From Microbulbifer thermotolerans (lineage in GTDB: Bacteria > Pseudomonadota > Gammaproteobacteria > Pseudomonadales > Cellvibrionaceae), in the NCBI RefSeq assembly GCF_900112305.1, contig NZ_FOKT01000003.1, forward strand, positions 372,001-436,000: 64,000 nucleotides of DNA, given 5' to 3'. Each line of letters opens with the position of its first letter. Within the stretch, counting starts at the first letter, position 1. This document shows positions 20,186 to 29,381 of this stretch, in pieces. The translations under genes were made by a program, and so were the position numbers. Below the pieces are notes generated by a model, which did no database searches, was not told the origin of the DNA, and saw only the letters and a program-made list of their open reading frames with translations.

Positions 20186-20815
20186 GTGAACCAATACAAG
20201 GGTATTGCGGCTAATAGTCGGGAGGTGCCCTCTGCCCGCAGCCGTCTTCAAGGGGTTTTGATGATCGCCGCCGTGCTCGTACCGATGGTCGCGGCCTATA
20301 TCGTCTACTACACCGGGTATGGCATACCCGACGGCAGGATTAACCAGGGTGAGTTGTTGCATCCGCCGGTGAATATCCTGAATCTTCCTTTCAGCGACTT
20401 GAGCGGAAAACCACAGACATTCGCCGGGGAAAAGGCTAAGTGGCGCTACCTGATCATACCGGGTGGTGAGTGCGACACAGACTGTGAAAAAATACTCTAC
20501 ACCAGCCGTCAAGTGCATATACGCTTGGGTGACAAGGCGAACCGGGTAGAGCGTTTGCTGGTAGTGATGGCACCACCGTCGGACGGTCAGTTGCAAATGC
20601 TGCAGCGGGAACATCCACGGTTGCGCCTAGTGCGCCTGGAGGAACGCGCATGGCAGCAGCTGCACCAACAGACAGAACACCGTAACATCTCTGATCCCAG
20701 GCTGTTGCTGGTGGATCAGCAGGGCTTTGCGATGATGGCTTATGACAACCGCCACAGCGGCAACCAGCTGCTGAAGGATATCAAGCGCTTGTTGAAATAC
20801 TCCTATGAGCAGTAA
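20186..20815 (+). CDS. Membrane-anchored thioredoxin-fold protein with CxxxC, Sco-like
   Basis: 209 residues starting at GTG 20186, with one N-terminal helix (about 22-42) and a periplasmic domain. The sequence RYLIIPGGECDTDCEKILYTSRQVHIRLG carries Cys96 and Cys100 in the CxxxC spacing and position used by Sco copper chaperones. The tail LLVDQQGFAMMAYDNRH...LLKDIKRLLKY resembles the end of a thioredoxin fold. It lies between SURF1 and ctaA, as in Pseudomonas. Probable oxidase assembly factor; a copper or thiol role is inferred. Confidence 0.75.
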   Translation: MNQYKGIAANSREVPSARSRLQGVLMIAAVLVPMVAAYIVYYTGYGIPDGRINQGELLHPPVNILNLPFSDLSGKPQTFAGEKAKWRYLIIPGGECDTDCEKILYTSRQVHIRLGDKANRVERLLVVMAPPSDGQLQMLQREHPRLRLVRLEERAWQQLHQQTEHRNISDPRLLLVDQQGFAMMAYDNRHSGNQLLKDIKRLLKYSYEQ

Positions 20816-20825
20816 AGGAGAGACA

Positions 20826-21938
20826 ATGAATTCATACACTGCACTATCTGCCGACGGTCAGCCACATACGGACTGGCGCCTGCGTTTGACGCTGATCGGA
20901 TGTGCCCTGGCGCTGGTGGTGGTTGTGCTCGGCGCTTTTACCCGTCTGATGGATGCCGGTCTTGGTTGTCCCGACTGGCCTGGCTGCTACGGTCACCTGA
21001 CGTGGCCGGTTGAACAGCACGAAATAGAAAGTGCCAACGCCGCATTCCCCCACGCACCGGTTGAAACCGACAAAACCTGGCCGGAGATGGTGCACCGCTA
21101 CTTTGCCGGCGCCTTGCTGCTACTGGTTGCGGGGCTTACGGCGCTGACGTGGCGCCGCCGGGGGCAACGCGCTTTTATTCAAATCCATATTCTGCTCGCC
21201 CTGATCATTTTGCAGGCGGCCTTTGGTATGTGGACCGTGACCCTCAAACTGTGGCCCCAGGTAGTGACCGCACACCTGCTCGGGGGCATGGCGACCCTGT
21301 CGATGTTGTGGCTGATTGCCGAGCGGTTGAGAAACTCGCCGCCCAACAAAGGGCGGTTTATCCCCACGCATGAATTCCGTGCACTGCAGAAAATCCGCCC
21401 ACTGGCGTTTGCGGCTGTTGTGGCGGTCGTGTTGCAAATCGCCTTGGGGGGCTGGACCAGTGCCAACTACGCGGCTCTCGCCTGTGCGGACTTCCCCACC
21501 TGCCACGGCCAATGGTGGCCGGAAACGGATTTTCTGCAGGGCTTTAATATTGCTCAGCAGATCGGTCCCAACTATCTGGGTGGCGCACTGGAAAGCGATG
21601 CCCGTACCGCGATTCACTTGACGCACCGGATTGGCGCCCTGGTGGTCACTATGCTGGTGTTGACCCTTGCTGTGCTCGCCTGGCGCGCGGGATCGCGCCG
21701 CTGGGCTATTGGCCTCGCCGTGGTGCTCTGTCTGCAGGTGTGCCTGGGAATTGCCAATGTATTGCTCTCCCTGCCGCTGCCGATTGCCGTGGCGCACAAT
21801 GCCTGTGCGGCGGTGTTGCTGTTGGGACTGCTGACATTCGCTTACCGGATACAGACAGCGCAGCCGGCGGCATCAGGCACTATGACTTCACGAGCCGTTT
21901 CGCCGGGCGATGATAGCGTGCTGGTGACAGACCTGTGA
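20826..21938 (+). CDS. ctaA: Heme A synthase (COX15/CtaA)
   Basis: 370 residues, about eight membrane helices in two related halves. It oxidises the C8 methyl of heme O to the formyl of heme A. Conserved heme-ligand histidines are in MVHRYFAGALLL, TAHLLGGMA, IHLTHRIGAL and AVAHNACAAVL. An early LGAFTRLMDAGLGCPDWPGCYG and a second ALACADFPTCHGQWW mark the paired cysteine loops. ATG 20826 has AAAGGAGA before it. The last 25 residues are polar. Confidence 0.95.
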   Translation: MNSYTALSADGQPHTDWRLRLTLIGCALALVVVVLGAFTRLMDAGLGCPDWPGCYGHLTWPVEQHEIESANAAFPHAPVETDKTWPEMVHRYFAGALLLLVAGLTALTWRRRGQRAFIQIHILLALIILQAAFGMWTVTLKLWPQVVTAHLLGGMATLSMLWLIAERLRNSPPNKGRFIPTHEFRALQKIRPLAFAAVVAVVLQIALGGWTSANYAALACADFPTCHGQWWPETDFLQGFNIAQQIGPNYLGGALESDARTAIHLTHRIGALVVTMLVLTLAVLAWRAGSRRWAIGLAVVLCLQVCLGIANVLLSLPLPIAVAHNACAAVLLLGLLTFAYRIQTAQPAASGTMTSRAVSPGDDSVLVTDL

Positions 21939-21993
21939 AAAAGTTATTGAGAGTGTTCGGAATTTGGAAAGGTATGGGTTCCCCTGTTTTTGT

Positions 21994-22097
21994 TAAGGAA
22001 CTTCTGATTAATTCGTACAAGCGCTGTAGTTAATTTGCGGCGCTCAGGCCTCGCAACCTCTTTACTGTCGGGCAGCGAATTATTCTGAGACTCCTTA
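21994..22097. repeat. MITE-like repeat, internally deleted copy (about 104 bp)
   Basis: Begins TAAGGAACTTCTGATTAATT and ends TTCTGAGACTCCTTA, so TA dinucleotides flank both ends. The inner palindromic core is missing; only a left arm with GGCGCTCAGGC and a short right arm (GTCGGGCAGCGAATTA) remain. It lies between ctaA and cyoE. Confidence 0.75.
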
Positions 22098-22208
22098 AAA
22101 CCCAAGGGATAAAAACAGTCACCGAAGGCCCCCACGTCCAACCGTGTGGTTGCTATGATTGATCCCAAACGGGAAAAGATTCACATATAAGAATAATGAG
22201 GTGAAACC

Positions 22209-23102
22209 ATGAGCTCGCGTACCGCAACACTGGGTCGTGCCCGCTGGCGCGATTACTACGAACTCACCAAACCGCGGGTGGTGATGCTGATGATCCTCAC
22301 TTCCGTGATCGGTATGCTGCTCGCGGTGCCTGCTGCCCCGCCACTGGACATTCTGGTGTTGGGCAATTTGGGCATAGCACTCTGCGCAGGCAGTGCCGCT
22401 GCGGTCAATCACCTGGTGGACCGTCATGTGGACATCAGAATGGCCCGCACCAGTCAGCGGCCGGTGGCGCGAGGCCGGATTGAACCGCAGAAAGCTCTGC
22501 TGTTTGCCCTGCTGCTCGGTTGTGCGGGGATGTCCATTCTGCTTGCTTTTGTCAATTCACTGACCGCTTGGCTGACCCTGTTTTCCCTGCTCGGTTACGC
22601 CGTTGTCTACACATTATTTTTAAAGCGTGCCACACCGCAGAATATCGTCATTGGGGGCATCGCCGGCGCCGCGCCGCCACTGTTGGGCTGGACTGCGGTG
22701 ACCGGAGAGCTGCACGGTCACGGCCTGCTGCTGATGCTGATCATCTTTGCTTGGACACCTCCGCACTTCTGGGCGCTGGCGGTGCATCGGCGCGAGGAAT
22801 ATGCAAAAGCGGATATCCCGATGTTGCCGGTGACCCACGGCGTGGCATACACCAAGCTGCATATTCTGCTTTATACCTTCATTTTGCTGGCGGTCAGTTT
22901 GCTGCCTTTCGCTACCGCCATGCTCGGTTGGCTCTATCTGCTCGGCGCTGTGATTTTGGGACTGGGTTTTGTCTACTGGGCAGTGGAAATGTTGCGGGAC
23001 AAAAATCCGGACGCGGGTATGGAAACCTTCAAATATTCCATTATTTATTTGATGTCTCTCTTCTGCATAATGTTGTTGGATCACTACCTGGTTGCGGTGT
23101 AA
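22209..23102 (+). CDS. cyoE: Protoheme IX farnesyltransferase (heme O synthase)
   Basis: 297 residues, UbiA superfamily, about nine membrane helices. The first aspartate-rich site is NHLVDRHVDIRMARTSQRP; the second conserved segment is AWTPPHFWALAVHRREEYAKADIPMLPV. It attaches a farnesyl group to heme B, giving heme O for CtaA. ATG 22209 follows an AATGAGGTGAAACC leader. A repeat element lies between ctaA and this gene, but both serve one pathway. Also called ctaB. Confidence 0.97.
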   Translation: MSSRTATLGRARWRDYYELTKPRVVMLMILTSVIGMLLAVPAAPPLDILVLGNLGIALCAGSAAAVNHLVDRHVDIRMARTSQRPVARGRIEPQKALLFALLLGCAGMSILLAFVNSLTAWLTLFSLLGYAVVYTLFLKRATPQNIVIGGIAGAAPPLLGWTAVTGELHGHGLLLMLIIFAWTPPHFWALAVHRREEYAKADIPMLPVTHGVAYTKLHILLYTFILLAVSLLPFATAMLGWLYLLGAVILGLGFVYWAVEMLRDKNPDAGMETFKYSIIYLMSLFCIMLLDHYLVAV

Positions 23103-23105
23103 GTT

Positions 23106-23792
23106 ATGAGCAATTCAATAGCTGTGGAGGAGTACGGGGGCGCGACACCGGAGCAAAGGCGCGGCATTTGGATGACCGTTGCCGTTCTATTGTTGTTTAT
23201 GGTCATGGTACTCGCGGGCTTTTTACACAAAATGAGCCAGCCGAGGGTACTCACTGATTCCGAGTTGCGAGCCAATGGTGCGGTGAAACTAGAAAGACCG
23301 CGTATACTGGATGATTTCCAGCTGGTGGCGGATAGTGGCGAACCGTTTTACACACAAGATCTCAATGGACGTTGGACGCTAATTTTCTTTGGCTTTACTC
23401 ACTGTCCGGATATTTGTCCGACAACCTTGGCAACTTTGAATCATTTCTATCAGCTGCTCGATGATAAAACCCGTGCGGATACTAATATTCTGCTGGTATC
23501 GGTAGATCCGAAAAGGGATTCCCCTGAGCAGTTGCGCGACTACGTGCGCTATTTCAATGCGGAATTCCGCGGTGTGACTGGTGAATTCCTACAGCTCAAG
23601 CGATTTGCCAACCAACTCAATGTCCCCTTCAACAAGGTCCCCCTGGAAAATGGCACCTATACCGTAGACCATGGATCACAAGTGGTTCTGCTCAACCCCC
23701 GCGGCCACTACCACGCCTTTTTCAAAGCGCCCCTGGACCCGGCTAAAATGAAACTCACCTACCGATCCATGCGCGCGGCATTTAAGGGGTGA
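23106..23792 (+). CDS. SCO1/SenC-family copper chaperone
   Basis: 228 residues: one N-terminal membrane anchor (about 21-41) and a thioredoxin-like domain. The copper motif is FFGFTHCPDICPTTL (Cys100, Cys104), and the third ligand histidine is in YTVDHGS (His189). It supplies copper to the CuA site of subunit II. It starts three bases after cyoE, so the two are co-transcribed. The gap of 253 bases after it holds nothing recognisable apart from an AT-rich stretch. Confidence 0.96.
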   Translation: MSNSIAVEEYGGATPEQRRGIWMTVAVLLLFMVMVLAGFLHKMSQPRVLTDSELRANGAVKLERPRILDDFQLVADSGEPFYTQDLNGRWTLIFFGFTHCPDICPTTLATLNHFYQLLDDKTRADTNILLVSVDPKRDSPEQLRDYVRYFNAEFRGVTGEFLQLKRFANQLNVPFNKVPLENGTYTVDHGSQVVLLNPRGHYHAFFKAPLDPAKMKLTYRSMRAAFKG

Positions 23793-24045
23793 AATAATTA
23801 ATTACGGTTCCGCTTTCTATTCCCACTTGAGATTTCCGTCTGGTGGAGAAATTCCGTTGTCATTAAGGGGCGAATTTGTCGAAGGCTCCCTAGAAATATG
23901 TTTACCAAAGGAAAGCGATTAAATGTAAAAGTCCGCTGGCGGAAGAATTTGTCAGTCGCTTTATGGTGTGTCATTGATCGGCGATAGGTATCATGCTGCC
24001 GCAGCTTGCGTAGTTGCATATACACCAACGGGAAGGAAACACACG

Positions 24046-24834
24046 ATGCTTTCTGCAAATTCCGTCAGAACGGACAGCAATTCCGCGAAGCCGCTGCTGC
24101 AAAAAAACGATGCTATTGCCGTAGCTGCACTGCTTTCTCTATGCGCGCTTCCCTTAGGCTGGGCGGGATTGGTAGCCCCCTTTCTGTGGCTGCTATTGCA
24201 CGCCATAGAATCCAGTGTCGGATGGAAGCGGGCCCTGGCCTACGGATTCAGCGCTCTATTGATGTTGGCTGCCGCCAGCGGACAGGTGCCGGGCAGCGAG
24301 CGAATAGCGCTGATGCCACCCTATATAGATAACGATGGCAACCGGATTTACGCCAGTTTTAACGCTGGCAAAGCGGCCATTGCGGCCGCCGTTATGGCGT
24401 TTATGATTCGCCGCCGCCAGTGGTTTAAGCCGGCCGATCTCCCGATAGTACTGGCTGCCATTGCTTTGCCGTTTTTTGCTGGTTTGATGATTTATGGCCC
24501 CTCGCTAAAGTTCGGCGCAGCGATTGGAGTCGCTGCACTGATCAATTTATTAGTGGTGTGTATCAGTGAGGAAGGTTTTTTCCGCTGGGTACTGCAGCGC
24601 GGAGGGGAGTTGTTCCTGGGACGCTGGATCGCAGCCTTGGTGGTGACGGCGCTCTTCACCCTGCTGCATACCGGTTGGGCAGTTTCCCCGTTGGCATTGG
24701 GCTTGGTGAGCCTCGCCGGTTTCGGTTATGCCTTGTTGTGGTGCTTGCGGCGGAACTTCTGGGTCTGTGTACTGGCCCACTGGGGTGTGAATTTGTTGCA
24801 TTTGTTGTTTTTGCCCTATCCGCTGCCAGCGTAG
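24046..24834 (+). CDS. CPBP-family intramembrane glutamic protease
   Basis: 262 residues with about seven to eight hydrophobic segments. The CPBP (Abi/CAAX-protease) motifs are ordered: EEGFFRWVLQRGG (EExxxR), then LFTLLHTGWAVSP (FxxxH), then LAHWGVNLLHLLF (HxxxN-like). ATG 24046 has GGAAGGAA upstream; a longer frame from 23968 has no homology. Such proteases cleave membrane or prenylated peptides. The substrate is unknown. A repeat element follows 38 bases after the stop. Confidence 0.88.
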   Translation: MLSANSVRTDSNSAKPLLQKNDAIAVAALLSLCALPLGWAGLVAPFLWLLLHAIESSVGWKRALAYGFSALLMLAAASGQVPGSERIALMPPYIDNDGNRIYASFNAGKAAIAAAVMAFMIRRRQWFKPADLPIVLAAIALPFFAGLMIYGPSLKFGAAIGVAALINLLVVCISEEGFFRWVLQRGGELFLGRWIAALVVTALFTLLHTGWAVSPLALGLVSLAGFGYALLWCLRRNFWVCVLAHWGVNLLHLLFLPYPLPA

Positions 24835-24872
24835 CTGGGCTGGGCAATCGCTAGTTCGCTCGCTTTGTGTTC

Positions 24873-25091
24873 TAGTCAACTTCTGATTAATTCGCTTGAG
24901 CTTTATAGTTGGCTTCGGGGCGCTCAGGTAATAGGGCGGATATTTCGAAAACGCACGAGTACTTTCCTATAGCTCCGACGGATACATCCCTGTATCCGAC
25001 GGTTTCGAAATATCCGTCCTATTACCTGAGCTTCACATCCGCTCCCGAAGAACCTCTGCCACCAGGAAATGAATTAATCAGAGGTTCCCTA
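24873..25091. repeat. MITE-like palindromic repeat, full copy (219 bp)
   Basis: TA-bounded element: the left end is TAGTCAACTTCTGATTAATT, the right end AATTAATCAGAGGTTCCCTA. Nested inside are the arms GGATATTTCGAAAACGCAC and CGGTTTCGAAATATCC, and a central hairpin from GGATACA...TGTATCC. It is the same length as the 28.4 kb copy. The three C-terminal-looking frames across it are not genes. It stands 28 bases before ybjQ. Confidence 0.85.
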
Positions 25092-25121
25092 GATCCTTCG
25101 TGTTTTGTAGAGAGGTGAATG

Positions 25122-25442
25122 ATGTTAATGACAACCACTTCCGTGATTGATGGCCGCGAGATCCAGGAGTATCTGGGTGTCGTGGTGGGGGAGGCCATCT
25201 TGGGAGCAAATATTTTCAAGGATATTTTTGGTGCTGTGCGGGATATTGTCGGTGGCCGGGCCGGAGCTTACGAGCGGGAGATGGCCAAAGCGCGCAAGGT
25301 GGCTTTTGAAGAAATGGAAGAAGAAGCCCGTAAGCTGGGAGCGGATGGGATTGTCGGTATCGATATTGACTATGAAGTGGTCGGCCAGCAGGGAAGTATG
25401 ATGATGGTCAGCGTCAGCGGTACCGCAGTGAAGTTTCGCTGA
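25122..25442 (+). CDS. ybjQ: YbjQ/UPF0145 family protein
   Basis: 106 residues, very close to E. coli YbjQ in length and pattern: [33 protein letters not shown] and [18 protein letters not shown], ending [14 protein letters not shown]. These proteins form pentameric rings of unknown function. Three in-frame ATGs are available (25119, 25122, 25128); 25122 has the best distance from AGAGG. The gene is bounded by a repeat element upstream and a strong terminator downstream. Confidence 0.92.
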   Translation: MLMTTTSVIDGREIQEYLGVVVGEAILGANIFKDIFGAVRDIVGGRAGAYEREMAKARKVAFEEMEEEARKLGADGIVGIDIDYEVVGQQGSMMMVSVSGTAVKFR

Positions 25443-25451
25443 TAATTGGTA

Positions 25452-25475
25452 AAGAAGGGGGCTCGCCCCCTTCTT
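25452..25475. terminator. Bidirectional terminator between ybjQ and the convergent TonB receptor
   Basis: Perfect 10-bp stem AAGAAGGGGG / CCCCCTTCTT with loop CTCG, ten bases after the ybjQ stop and 27 before the receptor's stop. The A-rich and T-rich stem ends suit both strands. Confidence 0.85.
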
Positions 25476-25502
25476 GAAACGGAAACGGCAGAGCCAGCGA
25501 TC

Positions 25503-28124
25503 TCAGAAGTTGTAAACCATCTTGCCATAGATAAAGCGGCCGCGAGGGTCGTGCTGACTTTGTACATACCCGTAGAGGTCTGAATCGCCATCGCCGATTG
25601 CGAAGGGCGGTTCTTCATCCAGGGCGTTGTCGGCGCCGAGACTCAACACCAGATTATCGAAACCGGTATAGCGGGCCTGCAGATTCAGTGTCAGGAAAGC
25701 ATCCACAGTACGCGATTTGTTGGCTTCGTAGTCGAGGGTGCCGTCGAAGTCGATATCCGGCGTATCCTCAAATTCACCGATATAATTCAGCCCAGCAGTA
25801 AAGGCGAAGTTGTCGAAGGTCCAGTCGCCGGATGCAGACCAGCGGTGCTGTGGATATTCGTATTCGCCGGCCAGATCGCGGGTTTGGAATACCTCGTCTG
25901 CATTTAGTTCCACTCGTTCAAACTCTGACAAGTAGGTGTAATCCAGGCGGAGACTCAGATCGCCGCCCGCTAGCTGCAGGCTGGAATAGACCAGGCTCAG
26001 ATCGACACCAGACACCGTTTGTTCGCCGATATTCTGGAAACTGCTGTTAACGGACTGCAAGGCGCCGAGGGACTCGCCGGGCAGGGGTGTATCGCGTCGG
26101 CACATGGTACTGTTCTGGTCGTTGCAGTATTTGTAGTAGATATAACCAACGGGCACTTCATCGATCTTGCCTTCCTGCGTGATGCTCCAGTAATCGAGGG
26201 AAAGCTGCAGGTCGTCAATCGGGGTGATGACTGCGCCCAGATTGAAAGACTCAGATTCCTCAGCCTCCAGATCCGGGTTGCCTGAAAAGACAATGGTGTA
26301 GTCGGTACTGGCGCAATAGGTGCTGTTTATCGCACAACCGTAGGTATCCACGAAGAAAGTGGATTCCTGGGATGGACCCAGGCCAATCTGTGCAAGGGAG
26401 GGGGCGCGGAAACCGGTGCCCCAGGAGGCGCGCAGTGACAGGCGGTCATTGGCGGTCCACAGCAGGTTCGCCATAGGGTTGGTGGTGGAACCGAAATCGC
26501 TGTAATCGTCGTAGCGGCCGGCCAGGGTCAGGTCAAGATTGGCGGGCAGGGGAATCGCAAATTCCACGAAGGCGGAGCCAATATCGCGGCTGGCGGATGC
26601 CGATACGGACTCCGTGCCGAAGATTAAGCCGCGCTGGAACTGGTCATCGGGGATATCTGAGACGGATTCTTCGCGATATTCCAAACCGGTAGCCATGGCA
26701 ATGGCGCCGTTGGCAGTGTCAAAGATTTCACCGCTGATGGTGAAGTCCACCCCGGTCATTTGCGACTTGCCCCGGCGCACCAGGCTGGTGGTAATAGCAT
26801 CGATCACCGATTGCGGATTCTGTGTACCGCCGAAGGGATTGTAGCGGCCCGCATCGATTTCCTGCTGCAGCAGGTCGGTGCGCACCCAGCCCTGGGAGCG
26901 GTCACCGCTCTGGATGGATTCGCTGCGGGAGCGTTGTACCGACGCCTCCCAGTCCCAGTCGGCGACAGTGCCGCGCAGGCCAAAGACAGCGCGGATGTTG
27001 TCCGTCTCTATATCCCACTGGCGCGCGCCGGCGTCTACTGTACGGTAGCGGTAAATATCCAGATCCGATGTCGTAGAGAAGGGATTGTCCGGATGATCCG
27101 CCGGCACTGTGAGGCCGGCATCACCGTCCAGTGGTGTGGGGGCGCCCTGGGCGATAGAGGTATTGTGCTGGTAGGCCACCTCGGTAAACAACTCCACGCT
27201 GTCGCTCAGCTGGGTGTGCCCGAGCAGAAGCAGACCGGTGCGCTCGGCCTCGGGAATCAACAGCCCCCAGGGGCCGTAATCGTAGACACAGCCTTCATCG
27301 GTGTTGCTTTCGGGCGGGCAGGCCGGGTCCGGTACAATGCTGCCGTCCACATTGAAGCTGCCCGGGTAGCCCCGCGAGGAGCGAAAATCCATACCGCCGC
27401 GGGCGGACTGGTCGGCAGTATCCAGCCCCTTGCGCTCAATACTGGCCAGGGTGCTGTTCTTATGATGATCGAAAATCAGTGTGAGGTTGGCGTCGTCGCC
27501 ATTGATACCCCAGATAGCGGCAGTGGACTGCTCATCGTAGCCATCGGCGCCGCCATAGTCGACGGAGACCTCCATCCCCTCGAAGTCGTCGCGCAGCACT
27601 AAGTTGACCACACCGGCCACTGCGTCGGAGCCGTAGATGGCCGAGGCGCCGTCTTTGAGCACTTCAACCCGCTCCACTGCCGCCAGCGGGATGGAATTGA
27701 TATCCACAAAATTGGTAGTGATACTCTCCGCAAAGGCGCTGATGGCTACCCGACGGCCGTTGACCAGAACCAGGGTCGCATCGGCACCCATTCCGCGCAG
27801 ACTCACCGCGGCGGCACCGTTAGCGGTGGAATCCTGGTTATTGCCGCGGGTGGAGAAGGTACCGTTGCCGGCTGCGGGATTTTTTTCAAACATCTGCTGC
27901 AGGCTGGTATAGCCGGACTTTTCAATCGCCTCCCTGTCCATCACCTGGATAGGCGTGGCAGTTTCAAACTCGGCGTTGCGCTGAATACGCGATCCGACAA
28001 CAGTGATTTCTTCTATGGCCTCCTGTTCTGCTGCGAGCGGGGACTGGGGAGCAGCCGCGGCGGCTGCAGTGATAATGGCGGTAGCCAGTGCATTACGGTG
28101 AAAGATTGATTTGTCCATAATCAT
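25503..28124 (-). CDS. TonB-dependent outer membrane receptor
   Basis: 873 residues. A signal peptide (about 1-32) is followed by EEITVVGSRIQR, a TonB-box-like start. The plug domain covers about 45-170 (TPIQVMDREAIEKSGYTSLQQM, VLVNGRRV, VEVLKDGASAIYGSDAVAGVVN), and the 22-strand barrel ends in the aromatic MVYNF. Such receptors import siderophores, vitamins, peptides or glycans using TonB energy. Ligand not assignable. It precedes znuB on the same strand with a repeat element between; a zinc-related role is possible but unproven. Confidence 0.93.
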   Translation of the reverse strand: MIMDKSIFHRNALATAIITAAAAAAPQSPLAAEQEAIEEITVVGSRIQRNAEFETATPIQVMDREAIEKSGYTSLQQMFEKNPAAGNGTFSTRGNNQDSTANGAAAVSLRGMGADATLVLVNGRRVAISAFAESITTNFVDINSIPLAAVERVEVLKDGASAIYGSDAVAGVVNLVLRDDFEGMEVSVDYGGADGYDEQSTAAIWGINGDDANLTLIFDHHKNSTLASIERKGLDTADQSARGGMDFRSSRGYPGSFNVDGSIVPDPACPPESNTDEGCVYDYGPWGLLIPEAERTGLLLLGHTQLSDSVELFTEVAYQHNTSIAQGAPTPLDGDAGLTVPADHPDNPFSTTSDLDIYRYRTVDAGARQWDIETDNIRAVFGLRGTVADWDWEASVQRSRSESIQSGDRSQGWVRTDLLQQEIDAGRYNPFGGTQNPQSVIDAITTSLVRRGKSQMTGVDFTISGEIFDTANGAIAMATGLEYREESVSDIPDDQFQRGLIFGTESVSASASRDIGSAFVEFAIPLPANLDLTLAGRYDDYSDFGSTTNPMANLLWTANDRLSLRASWGTGFRAPSLAQIGLGPSQESTFFVDTYGCAINSTYCASTDYTIVFSGNPDLEAEESESFNLGAVITPIDDLQLSLDYWSITQEGKIDEVPVGYIYYKYCNDQNSTMCRRDTPLPGESLGALQSVNSSFQNIGEQTVSGVDLSLVYSSLQLAGGDLSLRLDYTYLSEFERVELNADEVFQTRDLAGEYEYPQHRWSASGDWTFDNFAFTAGLNYIGEFEDTPDIDFDGTLDYEANKSRTVDAFLTLNLQARYTGFDNLVLSLGADNALDEEPPFAIGDGDSDLYGYVQSQHDPRGRFIYGKMVYNF

Positions 28125-28367
28125 TGCCCGTCCAATTTATTTTTCGTTATTGGTGACCGACCTGATCCAGCTGGTCGTGGGGCAACATTAGCAACGTCAA
28201 AACGTCGAAACAATCAGACAGTGAGTTTGAGTGCGGTAGTGGGCGTTTTTGGCGGATAATTTCACATATTAAGCAGCAATCAAAAAAGTTTTGCCTAATA
28301 AATACAGTATATTTGGGAAAGCTTAAAAGATCGCGATGCCCCAGCTCCTTGAAGGCAAAGATAGCTC
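28125..28367. other. Intergenic region upstream of the TonB receptor
   Basis: 243 bases, AT-rich around 28230-28320, likely holding the receptor promoter on the minus strand. A CCAGCTGG palindrome is near 28169. No recognisable Fur or Zur box was found. A repeat element follows immediately. Confidence 0.35.
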
Positions 28368-28586
28368 TAGGGAACCTCTGATTAATTCGCTTCCTGACGG
28401 TAAAAATTCTTTGGAGCTAGATGAAAAGCTCAGGTGATAGGATGGCCATTTCGAAACCGTCGGATACAGGGATGTATCCGTCGGAGCTACAAGGAAGTAC
28501 TCGTGCGTTTTCGAAATGGCCATCCTATTGCCTGAGCGCCACGGAACTAACCAAAGCGTTCACGCGAATTAATCAGAGGTTCCTTA
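28368..28586. repeat. MITE-like palindromic repeat, full copy (219 bp), abutting the znuB stop
   Basis: TA-bounded, beginning TAGGGAACCTCTGATTAATT and ending AATTAATCAGAGGTTCCTTA. The inner arms are GGCCATTTCGAAACCG and GTTTTCGAAATGGCC, with a central GGATACA...TGTATCC hairpin. It is the inverse of copy 1 near 1.9 kb. The final TTA is the complement of the znuB TAA stop, so the element's edge and the stop codon coincide. Confidence 0.88.
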
Positions 28587-29381
28587 GTTTTTCCGGAACT
28601 GGCAAAACAAAAACACGATACCGGCTGACAGCACGATAGATGGCCCGGCCGGCGTGTCCCAAAGGACGGAAGCCGCGAGACCCAGCACGACCGCCAGACA
28701 ACCAATGGCGGAGGCCAGGGCGGCCATGCGTTCCGGGGTATTCGACAATTTGCGCGCAGCGGCGGCAGGGATGATCAGCAGGGCGGTGATCAGCAGCACA
28801 CCCACCACTTTCATCGCGATGGCGATCAGCAACGCCAGCATCAACATCAATGCCAGCCGCACCCGCACCACGGGGACACCTTCCACCGCGGCCAGCTCTT
28901 CGTGAAGAGTAAAGGCGAGCAGTTTATCCCACAGAAAGTACATCAGGGCAGCGATCAGCGCGGCAGTTGTCGACATCAGCAGCAGATCCCGGCTGCTCAC
29001 CGCGAGCAAATCGCCGAGCAGCAGAGACAACAGATCCACCCGGATTTCGAACAGGCTGACGGCGACAATACCCAGCGCGAGCATTGAATGGGAAAGTATG
29101 CCGAGCAGGGTATCCAGAGAAAGCTGCTGCCGCTGCTGCAAATAGACAAGTATCAGCGCCAGTCCACAGCAGGTAGCACCTACAGCCAGGGTCGGCATCA
29201 GGTGAAGCGCGAAGCCGAGGGTGACACCGAGCAGCGCCGAGTGGGCCAGGGTATCACCGAAATAGGCCATCCGCCGCCACACCGCGAAGCAGCCCAAAGG
29301 ACCGCTTACCAGTGCCACCAGAATGCCAGCGGCCAGGGCATACCAGAGAAACTGACTCTGTAGCAGTTCGCCAAATTGCAC
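28584..29381 (-). CDS. znuB: Zinc ABC transporter permease
   Basis: 265 residues, about eight membrane helices, ABC-3 permease family. It is the inner-membrane channel of the ZnuABC zinc importer. Typical segments are GPLGCFAVWRRMAYFGDTLAHSALLG and the region around VVGVLLITALLIIPAAAARKL. GTG 29381 overlaps the znuC TAG stop by one base, so the two genes are coupled. The TAA stop lies at the edge of a repeat. Confidence 0.95.
   Translation of the reverse strand: MQFGELLQSQFLWYALAAGILVALVSGPLGCFAVWRRMAYFGDTLAHSALLGVTLGFALHLMPTLAVGATCCGLALILVYLQQRQQLSLDTLLGILSHSMLALGIVAVSLFEIRVDLLSLLLGDLLAVSSRDLLLMSTTAALIAALMYFLWDKLLAFTLHEELAAVEGVPVVRVRLALMLMLALLIAIAMKVVGVLLITALLIIPAAAARKLSNTPERMAALASAIGCLAVVLGLAASVLWDTPAGPSIVLSAGIVFLFCQFRKN

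Noticed and set aside
24909-25118. 69-codon frame, and similar ones at 28323-28523 and 28421-28639
   Set aside because: They lie wholly or mostly in the palindromic repeat copies and mirror each other; no coding evidence.
26760-27602. 280-codon frame antisense to the TonB receptor
   Set aside because: Shadow frame of a GC-rich gene; the receptor on the other strand has clear homology along its whole length.
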